A DNA stretch of 64,000 nt, from positions 1,288,534 through 1,352,533 of the forward strand of contig BQUP01000002.1 in the NCBI GenBank assembly GCA_022835595.1, written 5' to 3'. This DNA is from Cystobasidium ongulense. Taxonomy: Eukaryota; Basidiomycota; Cystobasidiomycetes; Cystobasidiales; Cystobasidiaceae. The notes under the pieces were generated by a model. It searched no databases. It was not told the origin of the DNA and was given only the letters and a program-made list of their open reading frames with translations. The position numbers and the translations under genes are program-made. Numbering within the stretch: position 1 is the first letter of the stretch; every line of letters begins with the position of its first letter. Below are positions 36,469-48,736 of this stretch, one piece after another.

Positions 36469-39400
36469 CTAGTAAGAGACAGATGAACCTACCGGAGCGG
36501 ATAGCGTCCGCAAGTCATCAGACGGGTTTTCGGACCTGCCTAACGCTTGCAGCAGGAAAGGGCCTCCCTCTGAGATAGCAGAAGGATTGTACTTTGCAGC
36601 TTCGCAAATTCCACGTAGCGCGGCATCTTGTTCTGGTCCTGAAGAAACATGCGCCATTGTCTGACTCCATAACCGAATGATCTCGCCTAGATGTGGTGCT
36701 ACTGTTTGAGGCGCAGCAAGCGCAAGTCGACCTATTGTGACTGCTGTGTTCTCGAGGAGATTTGGTGACGCTTTCGGTGAGGATAAGATCGGTAAAAGGC
36801 GCTGAAGGAGTGTTTCCACAAATGGTTCCATGTTATTGCCTGGAAGGGTATAGTTCAGCAAACGCCCATCTTCACTGATGGATATGGAATGATCCACCTA
36901 ACGCCATGGCGAGTTCTCCCAAGCACCAGATACAATTACTCTCTGCAGACACTTGACTCAACTTTGGTTTAGGATTGACAGCTTCTACGAGTGTTGGTAC
37001 GAGCTGGTTCAAGAGCGGGTACAGGGATTCCACTGCTCTGCTTGCGATATCGCCAATGAGGGCAAAAGTAGATTGACGAACATCGGGTTGAGGATACTGC
37101 AAGAGGGGATAATAAGAATACAGTATAAACCTAAATCGAGACTTTGACCTACGGAAGTGCAAATGAGCAGGAGAGGCAGCGTCCCATCTTGAGATGATTG
37201 TGTCATCTTCGATAGCTGTGCTTTCGAGTCTGCGCCAAGCGCTTGTACCAAACTTGAGACCAAGTCAAGCGCTACCACAAGCCACGAATGCTCGGGCACG
37301 GGATTATTATTGGGATCGCTTTGATAGACTTGATATTGGTATAGTACGTTCTGCATTATGCGATACGCCCGTTCAAAGACTGTAAGAAATTCGTATGGTA
37401 AGCATAATAAGACTAATGTGCATGTGCCGATGCCTACCTGGATCTGCGTAATCCTTGAAAGCAGGACCCGCCGCTACTACAAGCGATGTGAGGCACTGTA
37501 CAGACGCAATGAGCATAGGTGGATGGTATGACTCGCTGTAGACTTTGAAGTACTCACTCCTAGCAGATGAAGAAGGTTGATGTCATCGTCTGCAAAAGCC
37601 TGCCACCGTTCGATGAGTGGGGGCATAAGAGCACCGAGCACTGACGCATCACCGAGCCCTCCTGGACCGACACCATCTGACAAATGGCCTATCGCCTCGT
37701 ACAGCTTGAGAATGTTCTTCGATTGATATCTAGCGAAGGCAGCTACGAAGGCCTGTGCAATAGACTGGAGGTATGGTGATAGAGCCCCGGTGGGTCCAGC
37801 TTCTCCCGCCAAGTGACCAAAAGCAGTGATGGCGGAAGCTTGAGCGTGCTTGTTGTTGTCTAGAGATACATTAAGAAGCTGGGGAGAGAAATAAAGTAAG
37901 CAAGGTTGATTAACATAGTGCCAGAAAGTTGGTCACTTACACCCTCGATGACTTGCAGGAGATAGCTGCTACCCTCATCAGCCACCCAGGTTGAATACTC
38001 GCCAATCGTCCAAGCAGCGCCGGCTCGTATTAAGGGCTGAAAAGATACGGCATTAGCTACGAGATCCAAAAAGCGTACGTGACGTTCCGAGGCTTACATG
38101 AGTGTCGCTCAAGCTCTGAAGAAGGAAAGGAATGAGAGAATGAAGATGTTCATACATCGCTTCGCCGCATCCCTGAGCGACGTTTCCGAGTGCATGCACA
38201 GCAGCCTCACGCTGAGCCCAGTCGCCACTATTCAGCATTTGATTGACGATAGGTAATAAAATCTCCAATATAGCTCCCTCGAAACCTTCTGCTGCCAATG
38301 CAAGCGCTTGAGAAGCTGCTATGCGTACGGTCCAATCGGCTTCTGTGTCATCCTCGTCTTCGTCCTCATCGTCCTCGGCTTCATCTTCTTCGTCTTGATC
38401 TTCATCGTTTTCTGCTAATGCTTGGATATCATCGGCTGTCATACCGAGTCGGGCAGCTAAAGAAGGCGACTTGGCAGTTGATCCTCCTGTTGTGCGGTTC
38501 TTGTAGATGTGTGGCTTTACGTCACTGGCTTTGTCGGGCTTTGCATAATCGTCTGCATCTAGGTCGAGTACTTCACGCGAGTTGGGTGTGTATGCTAATG
38601 CTTGAAGGAGACCAGGTAGGAAGCGTTCAATGTGTATCTGCAATTGTTCATACAGATCCGGCTCCTCGGTGAAACTATAAAAATTCGGTCACAAGTATTA
38701 GCCGGGTATCCCTCAAAACTTAATGTTGCACTTACGTTAAGAGGAACTCGGCTGCGACCAATGCAACCTCTTCTTGCTCATCCTTCAGAGTCAAGCAGAA
38801 CAGCATGAAATCGATTACAGGCTCAATGTGTGGAATGACTTGATCCGGCCAGAATGTAAGCATTGTGTTCAGAGCTTCTACGACTCCCTTTCTGACGGGT
38901 ATGGAATTGTCCGAAGTAAGGTTGAAAACTGCCGATAGGTAAGGCTGCATGTTGTTGGCTAGCACGGCCGCTTGGGGAACAATGAACGAGTTCAAGGCGC
39001 TTAGAGAGCTTTTGCGTAACTCCACGGATTGCGATGTGAGACCTTCCTGGATCATCATGGGTACAATTGTATCGAGAGGTTTTTGACCGTTCACTTCTAC
39101 GTCTCCCATCACTCGGGGACTCTGCCGGCATATATTGGCTATAGTCTTGTAGGCGGTCTGAATAACGTGAAACGCAATTTGACATTAGAAAAGCGGTCTT
39201 CCTCTGCTGGCTTGGAGTATGGGTGCTGTCATATGCTTACCACTTTCACGTGCTCGCTGGGTGCATTCATGTATTGTACCAGTCTAGCAAAGGCTTCCGG
39301 CCATTGCAAAGGTCCAATACAGCGAACGAGCCAGTCAATAACCGAAGAAGCAGTATTTCTGACCTGAGCACTCGTATCGTCTTCTAGAGCGGACCAGATA

Positions 39401-39678
39401 GTTTCTTTGACATGTTCACGAACATTAGAAGGGAAAGCAGCTAGCCTTTGTTGGATTGTGTTTTTCAAAGTCAAGCCAGCGCGAACGCGGACGAGCTCGC
39501 TCTGATCTTTTGCGAGAGCGAAGATGTTGACCAGATATGCAGGTAGCTCGGGTACGTTCTTTGAGAAATAGTCGAGCTGCTCGACTACCTGGCGCTGTGC
39601 CTCTGTGCTGGGACTGTCTGCCAGCTTGAGCACGTCGATGAGCTGGCCGAGTGCGGCGCCGTCGATGGCTACGGCCAT
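36469..39678 (-). CDS. KAP104: Transportin / karyopherin beta-2 (Kap104)
   Basis: Nine exons: 39241-39678, 38736-39157, 38674-38098, 37941-38036, 37558-37878, 37438-37495, 37153-37379, 36898-37096 and 36469-36839. They give 902 residues in frame. HEAT repeats run throughout, and many segments match transportin: FPSNVREHVKETIWSAL, ADWTVRIAASQALALAAEGF, FARYQSKNILKLYEAIG, VPEHSWLVVALDLVSSL, PDVRQSTFALIGDIASRA, PNLLENTAVTIGRLAL. The acidic H8 loop (about residues 372-397, almost all D/E) displaces cargo when Ran-GTP binds. The protein imports PY-NLS cargo such as mRNA-binding proteins. After ENPSDDLRTL the sequence ends SAPVGSSVSY, so the usual last 30-40 residues (basic-aromatic, FP..L..RL) are missing or encoded by an exon I could not find. 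Confidence 0.93.
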
Positions 39679-40026
39679 GTTCAGAGGTATGCCTGACGTT
39701 AGGATATGATGTTTGAGGTGCAATAGTGCGCAGAAGAGAGGCAAGAGGGCCGTCATGCATTTTTGGGTCTGACAGAGTGGATGATCGAAGAGCTCAAAGA
39801 TGGGATGCAATGGCTATGCTGTGAAGCGGCAGCTCTCCTTGTGTCCATCTCATAGTGTCATAAGGTAGTCTCATCTCTCATGGGATCCAGTGTCTCTCAC
39901 TTATTTGCGTGGCTTGTCAGGCTGGAGCTCACAGAGTGCTCGTCAAGCACGTGAGTTGGAGTAGGACCCCGGACATCTGTAGCGCATCTCTTCTCTGCTT
40001 CCCAACAACAGCAACCAAGTCAGACA
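39679..40026. promoter_or_regulatory. Divergent promoter region, KAP104/TAF13
   Basis: 348 bp between divergent start codons; a shared promoter is inferred. No gene was seen. Confidence 0.4.
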
Positions 40027-40755
40027 ATGAGCTCGCAAGCAGGCAGTCCATCAGGAGGTGACTCTTCCCTCCAGCTCCCAGGGCCGCCGAAGAAGCGTGC
40101 AAAGAAGGAGGGTGGTCCATCGACCTCGAAAGCCAAAGGCAAAGGCAAAGCACGAGACGCAGATGCGGACGAGTCTGGACAGCAGCAATCACGACGCCAA
40201 TCACAAGCACTGCAGAGTGGCTCGCATGCTGAGAGCTCGTTGAGTCGCAGCCAGGGAGTGAACGGTGCTGCCCAAGCGGACGAAAGGCCTGCGAAGACCC
40301 AGAGGACCGAAAAGAGAGGGCAGCAGAAGATGAGCAGGAAGAACCTGTTTGCAAAAGAGTGTGAGCTGTTCTCATCGGACTACCTCCCTTTAAAGCTGTG
40401 CTGAATGAGATGCTTGGACAGTACCATCCCTGATGTACGCCTTTGGTGATGACCGTGATCCTCTCCCTGAGAGTGTAAATGTGTTGGAGGAGATCCTGGT
40501 AGACTATTTGTCTGATCTAGTACGTGTTCTCCAATGATTTCAGCCATTCTGTACACTCACTAACATGGACGGTGCGTACAGTGCAAGAGCGCAGCAGCTC
40601 ACTCGCCCAACGCAAAGAAGATACGCCTCGATGATTTGAGGTTCGCCCTTCGTAGACCGCAGCAAAGCAAGCAGCTGGCAAGATTGGAAGAATTACTGTA
40701 TCTACAGGAAGACATTGCCCGAGCTAGAAAGCTGGACTTTGACGGTATATCATAG
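40027..40755 (+). CDS. TAF13: TFIID subunit 13 (TAF13), histone fold
   Basis: Three exons, 40027-40360, 40422-40519 and 40582-40755, giving 201 residues. The first 110 residues are a basic, Ser/Gln-rich extension (PPKKRAKKEGG, SKAKGKGKARD) with a likely nuclear signal. The rest is the TAF13 histone fold: LMYAFGDDRDPLPESVNVLE, EILVDYLSDLC, KKIRLDDLRFALRRPQQSKQ, ARLEELLYLQEDIARARK. TAF13 pairs with TAF11 in TFIID. The N-terminal extension is longer than in human TAF13 (124 residues). The following aminotransferase lies on the same strand, 255 bp downstream. Confidence 0.93.
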
Positions 40756-41010
40756 GAGCTCAAAGAAACTTTTCGTCGGGCTGTACTTCTGTAGTCGTTG
40801 GGCATTCGTGCTCCCTTTGTCATGCACCTGTAGCATACTTGATCTTCTCAACCATGGCTGGCAATCATCATAGACTGCTGCCTTCAATGACGGTGTGCTT
40901 GTTCCTGCACGTGCTTTGAACAAGTTGCTTCAGGAATAGATTGACTGCGACGGGATGGGGCTACTCTTCTCACACAGCACCAACAGCAAGTACCACCCCA
41001 ATTAACATCA

Positions 41011-43727
41011 TGGACGCGGCACAGAAGACCTACAAGTACTTTCGCGACACGCTGTCCAGTGCAGCTCGTGCTATCGAGTGCGTTGCGTTGACTGCGGGAA
41101 TATTACTGATGGCGCACTACATGGACGCAGGCTGATGTAAAGGCATCCTGATGATATGTCGCAAACTCGAAAGGCACAAAGCTTTAGAAGATACAGAGCT
41201 TGAAGCTCATGCTGTAAGTCGTGCTGGCTGTCCTGCTCGTAGCTCTCTGTAGGCTGACATCAAATACGCGATCGTCCTTGTACATGTAACAGATCTTCAA
41301 ACAAGCAGCAAGTAAGCGTAGAGTCCTTCCTGCTCGGATGCAAGGTCTATTGACACTGTCTTATCTGCTCATAGAACGCACTGAACAACCTTCAGACTCC
41401 CATGCTTCGTCTAAAGCTTTGCCTGGTAGGCGTGGTCCCGTCCCTGAGCAATTATAAATATAACGTAGACTGACCCTCTACGTCCAGGCATCGAAGCTCC
41501 AGGAGCAACGGGTGTAATCTACGTATGCAAGGAATGTACACTCTTATGCCTTTTTCATGACTAAACGCTTCGTTGTTGCGTTGCGTTGCAGGTCATGGAT
41601 CGCGCCACTGCCAATGGCTACGACTATGACGATAAAGAATGTCCGTTAACAAACAACTCGTCCTCCAGATCACACTCAACATGCTGATGTCGATTTCGAC
41701 TAATCGTAGGGGCGAACTTCGGTCAAGGCGCACCTGAAGTAGGACCTCTACCTGGTGCGTCAGAGCGACCTAAATCGATAGATCTCGTAGCTATGGGCAA
41801 TTCCGTCAACGAGTCAGCACTTCTCCCGTTCTTTCTACCTCTCGGTTCGATTTCGCTGAAGACTCTAATGATTCGCAGGTATGGACCAACCGCTGGTATC
41901 AAGGAACTCAGATATGCAGTTGCTAATCTATACAATGAGACTTATCGACAAGGCAAAGACTCCAAGTATACTCATGAAAATGTGTGCATTGTACCGGGAG
42001 GAAGAGCTGGTTTGATTCGGATAGCCGCTATTATCGGAGTAAGAGTTGCATTCTGACCGTAGTCTGAGTGCCAAATGCTAAATGACATTCAATCTTTATA
42101 GGATGTCTACGTCGCGTACCAAATACCGGGTATGTATTTGAGTAAAGCGAATAGGTGTCACAATCTAAAACCTAATCATATCCACCAGAGTACACTGCCT
42201 ACTCCTCCATGCTGGCTGCATTCAGGCGCCTTCTACCTGTACCGACGTCGCTGTCATCACAAGATCAGTACAAGCTTCATATACCCGAGTTGAAGAATAC
42301 TATCAAGTAAGGTTCTTACAGACTCTGCTCATCTGCACCGCATGGTTTAACCGAGTGTGGATCATGCTTACGATCTCCTTCATTTCGTCGTCAATGCCAA
42401 TTAGATCTCTCGGCGCTAGTGTCATTGTTATGTCGAATCCTCGCAATCCGACAGGCCAAGTCATCAAGGGAAAGGAATTGGAGGAGCTTGTTGAGCTCTC
42501 TAGAACCGGAGTCACTATAGTGTAAGTCTTTGTTGAAGCTGTTGAAGCCGATCCCCGGTCCATCTAGCGAATTGAATACCAAGACTAATGTTTTGTTTGA
42601 CGTAGATTGGACGAGTTCTATTCTTGGTATCAATACAGTCCGGAACTTGAAGGCAAGAGTGTCTCATCAGCTGCTTATGTCGACGGTCAGTGTTATTCGA
42701 CATGCTTTATTTCGCTAGGTCTCGAATGCTGACGTGTTCAGCGTTTCGCAATTGACAGATGTAAATGAGGAGTGAGCAGGATTTCCAGCATCTGCGATCG
42801 TCACTATGTTCATTCTCTGATTAACTCATTCGGATGCTATCGACAAGTCCCATCGTCATTCTTGATGGTCTGACCAAGAACTTCCGTCTACCAGGCTGGA
42901 GATGCTGCTGGGTAGTCGGTCCGAAGGCCTTGATCTCGGGTCTAAGTCAAGCAGGTTCATATCTTGACGGAGGAGCATCCCACCCTACTCAAGTAGCCGC
43001 TATACCCCTTCTTGAGCCTAACCGAGTTCAACAAGATAAAATTGCATTGCAAAAATGCTTCAAAGCTAAGAGGGATCATGTTCTGAAACGATTGGCGGAC
43101 ATTGGTTTGCAGGTGAGTTGCGTGTGCTTTCTTTACTATACAACCAGAGCGTCCCTTCATTTCTTCCCGATATGATAACTTGAGGAGATTGGAGGGTTTT
43201 AACCTTTATGCCTGACAATCGTTCCCCTTCCAACCGTTTGAATAGGTCGATGTACCTCCAACATCTACTTTCTATGTCTGGCTAAATCTAGCAAATCTCC
43301 CGCATCCGCTCAATAGCGGTTTAACTTTCTTTGAAGAGCTACTAAAAGAGAAAACGATTGTAGTCCCTGGTATTTTCTTCGATGTGAATCCTGCTTCTCG
43401 ACGTCAATTATTTGATTCTCCATGTGCTCATTTCGTGAGACTCTCATTCGGTAAGATCAATTCCACTACGTCTCTCCCCATTTCATCTATACTTCGACGT
43501 TCACGGCTGATGCTTCAATGGCATATGTGTGTGCGTTTCTGTTTTACTCAGGACCGCCTCTAGAAGAACTCGATAGGGGATTAGATGGTATCGCCCGTCT
43601 TATTAACCGTACGAAGGGGCACTATGAACAGCATGGCCATCTCAACGGAGCCCTCGGTGGATACAAGAAGAGTACTTCGGGTCATAGACACCATGGTTCT
43701 AGAGAAGCTAAAGCGGCTGGCTCATGA
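41011..43727 (+). CDS. PLP-dependent class I/II aminotransferase
   Basis: At least a dozen exons. Clear parts: FKQAA..KRTEQPSDSHASSKALPGIEAPGATGVIY, then VMDRATANGYDYDDKEWANFGQGAPEVG, EYGPTAGIKELRYAVANLYN, VIVMSNPRNPTGQVIKGKEL, VLDEFYSWYQYSPE, DGLTKNFRLPGWRCCWVVGP (PLP lysine in TKNFR), VPPTSTFYVWLNL and HFVRLSFGPPLEELD (substrate carboxylate Arg). These define fold-type I class I/II aminotransferases of the aspartate/aromatic group; the substrate is not determined. A 13-nt exon (42759-42771) supplies DVNE between VD and DPIVILDGL. The join between the first exon (MDAAQKTYKYFRDTL from 41011) and the next (KLERHKALEDTELEAHA) is unresolved, so the true start is uncertain. The C terminus ends in a His/Gly/Ser-rich tail. 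Confidence 0.85.
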
Positions 43728-44039
43728 TTTGTATAACTCAGGCACCCTCGGTGAAGAGAGTAGGAGAAGACTTGAATGTAGGCGTGATTTGTTTGTCCTG
43801 CTCTCTTCTAGAAGGCGAGTGATGCTTCCCTTTACACATACAAGCAAAAGGGCCAGTTCGTCGCTTTTGGATTGTCCTTTTGTATCTAATGCCGGATACT
43901 TGCAATCTGCTGGTTTTCGGTTGGAGTCAAACCTCAACAAGATGCTTTGCTTGTCCTTCAAGTCGGCCGATGACACTGTCGCCCGCATTCTTGAAAAGAC
44001 AGCCTCACGACGTATCGTAAAGCATCTCTTGCCTTTTCA
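43728..44039. other. Convergent intergenic region, aminotransferase/NSRP1-like
   Basis: 312 bp between convergent stop codons. The long plus-strand frame that runs through here (43585-44436) is a shadow of the low-complexity NSRP1-like gene. No feature was seen. Confidence 0.5.
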
Positions 44040-45518
44040 TCACTGTTGTGCCTGTGTAGCTTTTGCTTCATCCTCCTCTTTCCTCTTCTGCATTCTTCTC
44101 TCCAAAGCTTTCCTTTTCATTTCTTCAATCTTAGTTTCATCATTTTTCCTTACTTTAATCTTCTTTTCCAATTCAGATTCCTTTTCTTCTTCAGCTTTTC
44201 GTTTCTTTTCTTGCGCGAGCAGCATTTGTCTTTCTAATTCTTTAGATTGTCTTTCTCTACTTATTTTTTGTCGTTCTGCCATTGTCAATCCTGTCATTCC
44301 AATACTAGCTTCATCTTCTCTTTGTTTTCTTTCATTTTCTTTAGCTTTAACTTCTTCTAATGCTGATTTACGTTCTGCTATACTTAATGCGAAACCTCCT
44401 TTCTTACTCTCATTAGGATCACTCGCTGCTCCATAAATCTTCTTTGGTTTTATATTTAATCCACCGGTTAATAATTCACGTTTGTCTACTATTTGACCTT
44501 CTTCATTTATAGTGACATTACGACCTAATGCTTTTGATGCTTCTGCTGCAATTGCAGCTTCTGATTTAGGCCCATGAGCTGTCATTTCTGCTTTCACCTT
44601 TTCTTCTTCCGTCATTTCTTTGTTTGGTAATGTTGTTGATGTTGTGGCATCTGGGTTGGAGGTAGATGCAGCTGAAGAAGCAGCTTTCATTGCGGCTTCG
44701 TGAATTGCTTCACTTTGTGCTAGTTCACGTTTGTAATATTCCGACATTCCACCTGGTCTTTTAGCGGCTTGTTCTAGAACAAGAAGAAGAAGACTCGTCA
44801 GCTTGCTCTTGACAGAGAAAGGACGGAACAGAAGTCAGCACTCACCCTCTTTCAAACCTTCCTCTTCTTCCATTTTCCTCAGTTCCTCTTGTTGATCTTT
44901 ATAAGCTTGAGTAACAAAAGCATCTTTATCTTTATAATCCTCTCCTTCTTTTTCTCTTTCTCTTTCAATCAATTTATCTTCTGCTCTAATTCTATCTTTT
45001 TTTCTTAATTCAGCTGCTTTTAATAAACCTGAAACATATTTTGGTGTATCGCCTTCTTCTTCTTTGGCTTTTTTACGTTCTGCTATTGCAGCGGCTTGTG
45101 CTGATTTCATTGTATCATAAACTTCATCATAACTGAATATTGTAGGATCTATTGATTTTGCTTCTGCATGTAATTTCGCTAATATTTTTGAATTGTTTGA
45201 TTTTGTTACTTCTGCCGTGTTTGATGATAGTGCGTCTAGAGGGGTCGTTGACAATCCTTTTAAACCCTGAGCTAATCTCGATGGATCTGATCGTTTCTTT
45301 TGCTCTAGCTTGGAGAGTGGTTTGGTCGACGATGAGCCAGGCATGCCGTCTTCCTCTCCATCTTCATCGTCGTCATCTCCAAACACAAGTGGCTTCTTGC
45401 TGGATGAGGATGATGCCTTGCTGGACGGTGCTCCTCCAAGAGCATTCTTCGAGGTCGACTGCTGCTTGCCTCTGTTCTGCGCGAGACCCGGCTTGTTGCC
45501 TGCGAGCGAGAGCTTCAT
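44040..45518 (-). CDS. NSRP1/CCDC55-like nuclear splicing regulator
   Basis: Two exons, 44846-45518 and 44040-44773, joined by a 72-nt intron to give 468 residues. The N terminus MKLSLAGNKPGLAQ leads to PLVFGDDDDEDGEEDG, then DPTIFSYDEVYDTMK, PKYVSGLLKAAELRKKDRI and EGEDYKDKDAFVTQAYKDQQ. These are the diagnostic elements of the NSRP1/CCDC55 (DUF2040) family (VFGDDSDDE, YEYDSIYDEM, PKYIHNLLKAVEIRKKE, DKEAFVTSAYK in human). The family is nuclear-speckle-associated and affects splice-site choice. The C-terminal half is a charged Lys/Glu coiled coil. Codon use is A/T-rich compared with neighbours, largely because of the Lys/Glu content. The role here is inferred from family. Confidence 0.88.
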
Positions 45519-45757
45519 GGTGGGCGTGTCGACAGATCAGAAGTGCGTATGAGTGCTCAGAAGGGTGTTCACTTCAGTCCAACGTGAGTAGTTGGTTGGA
45601 TGCAAGTCAGTCAGGTGTAGAATGCGTTACAAGCTGAGGAGGGAGGACGACGACGTGATCGGACAACAGCAAGTAGGCATGCATGCAAGTACTGCAGTGT
45701 GTGAGCATCAATTGCTAGCGAAGCAAGACTATAGCTACATTCTACGATGGTCGTCAC

Positions 45758-46238
45758 CTAACTAGCGAGGTATTCCTTGCCTGCCTCTGTCTGAAGTCCC
45801 TGCACCTTGTCGATTCCCTTCTGGAGGATAGACTTGTCTTCTTCTGGCACATCGGGGTCGCTTGCACCGGGCTGCAGTAACACGTGCCATTAGCATACAT
45901 ACGACACTTGCAATTCATAGTATAATCTATGAACTGCACCCACCAGCTTTGTCTCTTGCTCAAACTGTGCGTCATCGGCCGCTTCTCTCGCTCTCAGCTC
46001 GTCCATTTCTCCTCTGCGATTGACCTCATCAGGCTTTGAGGGTGGGTAGTATAACAAGAAAGGTTACACACTCGTCATTCTGCTGATACTGCCATGCTTG
46101 ACCGTCGTGCTGCTTGTTCTTGCCTCCATCAGGCCCGCTCTCTGTCACTCCATAGTACCCGCTCTTGTTCCTGTCGTCTGCGGTAATGTCGCTGGTCGAC
46201 TTTGCGGCTACCGAGTGAGCTTCTGTGGTCGATGCCAT
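45758..46238 (-). CDS. Small conserved-looking acidic protein, unknown
   Basis: Three exons: about 46072-46238, 45944-46013 and 45758-45871, giving 116 residues; an alternative second intron boundary (exon 45944-46033, first exon to 46068) gives 124 and is also in frame, but its intron would be only 34 nt. The sequence is hydrophilic and acidic: MASTTEAHSVAAKSTSDITA, QHDGQAWQYQQNDE, GEMDELRAREAADDAQFEQE, then SDPDVPEEDKSILQKGIDKV. I recognise no family, signal peptide or membrane segment. It is divergent from the SLC35F6-like transporter (354 bp). Consistent splice phases in all three exons argue that it is real. Confidence 0.65.
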
Positions 46239-46592
46239 GGTAATGTATAGGTAGAGTGGTAGTAATAGAGCAGGGATGAACAGGGTGGGTATGAGTAGGT
46301 GTCTTCTTGCATGAGGATGATCGGGTACATGATGGTGGCAATATGGACGATGCAAAGCCTCGTTGATGGTGAGGAGATAGACTGACAGTGACATGCCATC
46401 CATACTGCCCACACACTCTTCTCCCATCTACTGACCCTCCACTGCTGTTCCACAAGAGAGAGACTGCCCGCCACCAGATAAGGCCATCGCATTCCATCCA
46501 CTCTCGTCCGCCTTTCTCTCTCACAACACGCACGATAAGCGGGATTGGCAGCATACTGGAGACAGGACAGGGAATAAGAGCACTCATTCACC
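46239..46592. promoter_or_regulatory. Divergent promoter region upstream of transporter
   Basis: 354 bp between divergent start codons. Overlapping open frames on both strands in this stretch have no family resemblance and are treated as chance. A shared promoter is inferred. Confidence 0.4.
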
Positions 46593-48689
46593 ATGGCATC
46601 ACAACCACAACCAGCCCAACATGGCCTCCCTCGTGCAAAACTCGCCATCCTCGTATCGTCCCTGCTCGTCTCTGGCGTGTGCAACTCGATGCTGAACAAG
46701 TGGGTGGTCATTCATCCATTCACAGGCTGTAGAGCGTATCTGATAGGATAGTACCGCAGATACCAAGACATGCAAGTCGTAGACACTACCACAGGCAAGA
46801 AGTACGAACAGCCCGTGTTCCAGACGCTGTGAGTGACTTCATCATCATCAATGGCAACGAGTCAACATCCGGTCAAGACACAGGCTGACATGCAATCATA
46901 ACATCAACAGCACAATGTTCGTGGGAGAGAGTGAGTGGACACATAGGTCGTTTATTCTCCTTCTTAGACACGCTTGCTGACGAGTTGAATCTACTCCATC
47001 CGCCTCCTCGTCCTGCTGCTGCCCTCGTCGTGCCTACTTGCCCTCCGCCGGCTAATGTACCATGGACTCCCCTACTGCGCACTATGTCAACTAACGGCAT
47101 CAATCACTCATCGTGACGACTCTGAATAGCCTTCTGTAAGTCTCGCTGTCCTCCTTGTCCTGCTCAGGGAGTATCGACTGACCAGCATTGCATGTCACCA
47201 CAACGTCAGGCCTCGTCGCTTTCCAGATCGTAAAGTACCGCTCAAGAGTAATAGAACGTCGGAAAGCAATCAAACACAAATATAGCAAGATTCCTACTAT
47301 AATAGACGATTCTGGAGTCGTCTTGAACACCGAATCAAGCATTACCATGCGGACGGTAGCGAACGATGATGATGACGATGAAGAGGATGGAGAGGCGAGC
47401 GGTGTACAGAGACATGGAGATGGCAATGATGGGAATATGCACGGCGTACATGCTCATAAAGCTGTCGTTGGACCCGATGAACTCCTCCCTGGCGAACAGG
47501 AACCAATGCCAAAGAATGGAGAGAAGATGGTCGGATTCACACAGGCTTTGATGTGGTTACCTGCGATATTCGACGTGAGTCAAGTCGCTCTATCCTGTAT
47601 TGTTATCTTACATCATGCAAGAATTGCTGACGGGTTCGCTTTGTTTGTGCATGACAGATCTGCGGTACAACGCTTATGAACGTCGGACTTTTATGGGTCC
47701 CAGTCAGCGTCTATCAAATGCTAAGAGGCTCATTAGTCCTCTTTGTCGGATTATTCAGCGTTATCTTCCTCAACCGACGTCTTCCACTCGAACAATGGCT
47801 ATCACTCTTTGTCGTCATGCTTGGTATCGCAATTGTGGGATTGTCAAATGCTATTTCTACACCCGCATCGACACCAGGTGGTGAGGTCGGGCATAAAGAG
47901 GATACTACGAAAGCCATGCTCGGAGCGGCGTTGGTACTCTTTGCTCAGATCTTTACTGCAAGTCAGTTTGTTATTGAAGAAAAGATCATGACTAGGTATT
48001 CTTTGGCGCCTTTGAAGGCAGTAGGTCTCGAAGGTATCTTCGGTCTCGTCACAACAAGTGTTGGAATGCCAATATTATTCTTCCTGTTCGGACGAAGTAT
48101 GACAAGCCATCAAGGCAATAAAGGTTATTTCGATGTACCAAACGGTTTCCAAGAAACGATTTCAGATCCAAAGATTTATGTTACATCTATTTTTATAGCT
48201 TGTTCAATCGCTTTCTTTAATTTTGCTGGTTTAGCTGTTACTAAGAATATTTCGGCTACTGCTAGATCTTTATTAGATTGTTGTAGAACAGTGGGTATTT
48301 GGATTTGCTCTCTACTGTTGGGTTGGGAAGCTTTTAAAGGATTACAAGTACTTGGATTCGGTCTTTTAGTTTATGGTACTTTGTGAGTTTTTTTCCCACC
48401 TCTCTCACACTTACTCAACAAAGAATCAAATCCGCACATCATTGCTTACTCTCTCTAATAACTTCGTAACAGATGCTTCAATGAAGTTATTTCCCTCCCT
48501 TCTTTTCGCAAGACTCGTGACAATACTGCATTTCAATCATCGTCAGCCAAGGTACACTCCGCTCACAACTCAAGATATACAGATGCAATCGACTCGGACG
48601 ACGAGGGAGATGTCGTAGTGTCTGCCCATCGCGATAAACGGCATAACTCGACGGAACGGAGTCCTCTATTGGCCGATGCTAGTCGGTGA
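46593..48689 (+). CDS. SLC35F6-like drug/metabolite-superfamily transporter
   Basis: Seven exons: 46593-46699, 46760-46828, 46911-46930, 47130-47135 (6 nt), 47186-47574, 47658-48382 and 48473-48689. They give 510 residues. The match to SLC35F6 is strong along the chain: LAILVSSLLVSGVCNSMLNK (TM1), QTLTMFVGE, LPAIFDICGTTLMNVGLLWV, SVYQMLRGSLVLFVGLFSVI, LFAQIFTASQFVIEEKIM, KAVGLEGIFGLV, IAFFNFAGLAVTKNISATAR and WICSLLLGWEAFKGLQVLGF. About ten membrane helices are visible; the human protein is lysosomal/mitochondrial. A His/Asp/Glu-rich loop (about residues 105-185) is inserted after TM3. The cytosolic tail SDDEGDVVVSAHRDKRHNS ends ERSPLLADASR, with a dileucine-type sorting motif. A diverged copy of this tail lies at 52247-53354. 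Confidence 0.9.
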
Positions 48690-48696
48690 TTGTCTG

Positions 48697-48736
48697 TCTG
48701 GATAACAAAGCCAATGTCTGGATAACAAAGCCAAAG
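48697..48736. repeat. Tandem duplication of a 20-bp unit
   Basis: The unit TGTCTGGATAACAAAGCCAA occurs twice in immediate succession, a few bases after the transporter stop codon. It is probably a simple replication-slippage duplication in the 3' UTR. Confidence 0.8.

Noticed and set aside
39425-39760. 111-codon minus-strand frame in the first exon of KAP104
   Set aside because: Another frame of the transportin coding exon.
43585-44436. 283-codon plus-strand frame
   Set aside because: It starts inside the aminotransferase in another frame and runs antisense through the Lys/Glu-rich NSRP1-like gene, giving a Ser/Phe-rich shadow.
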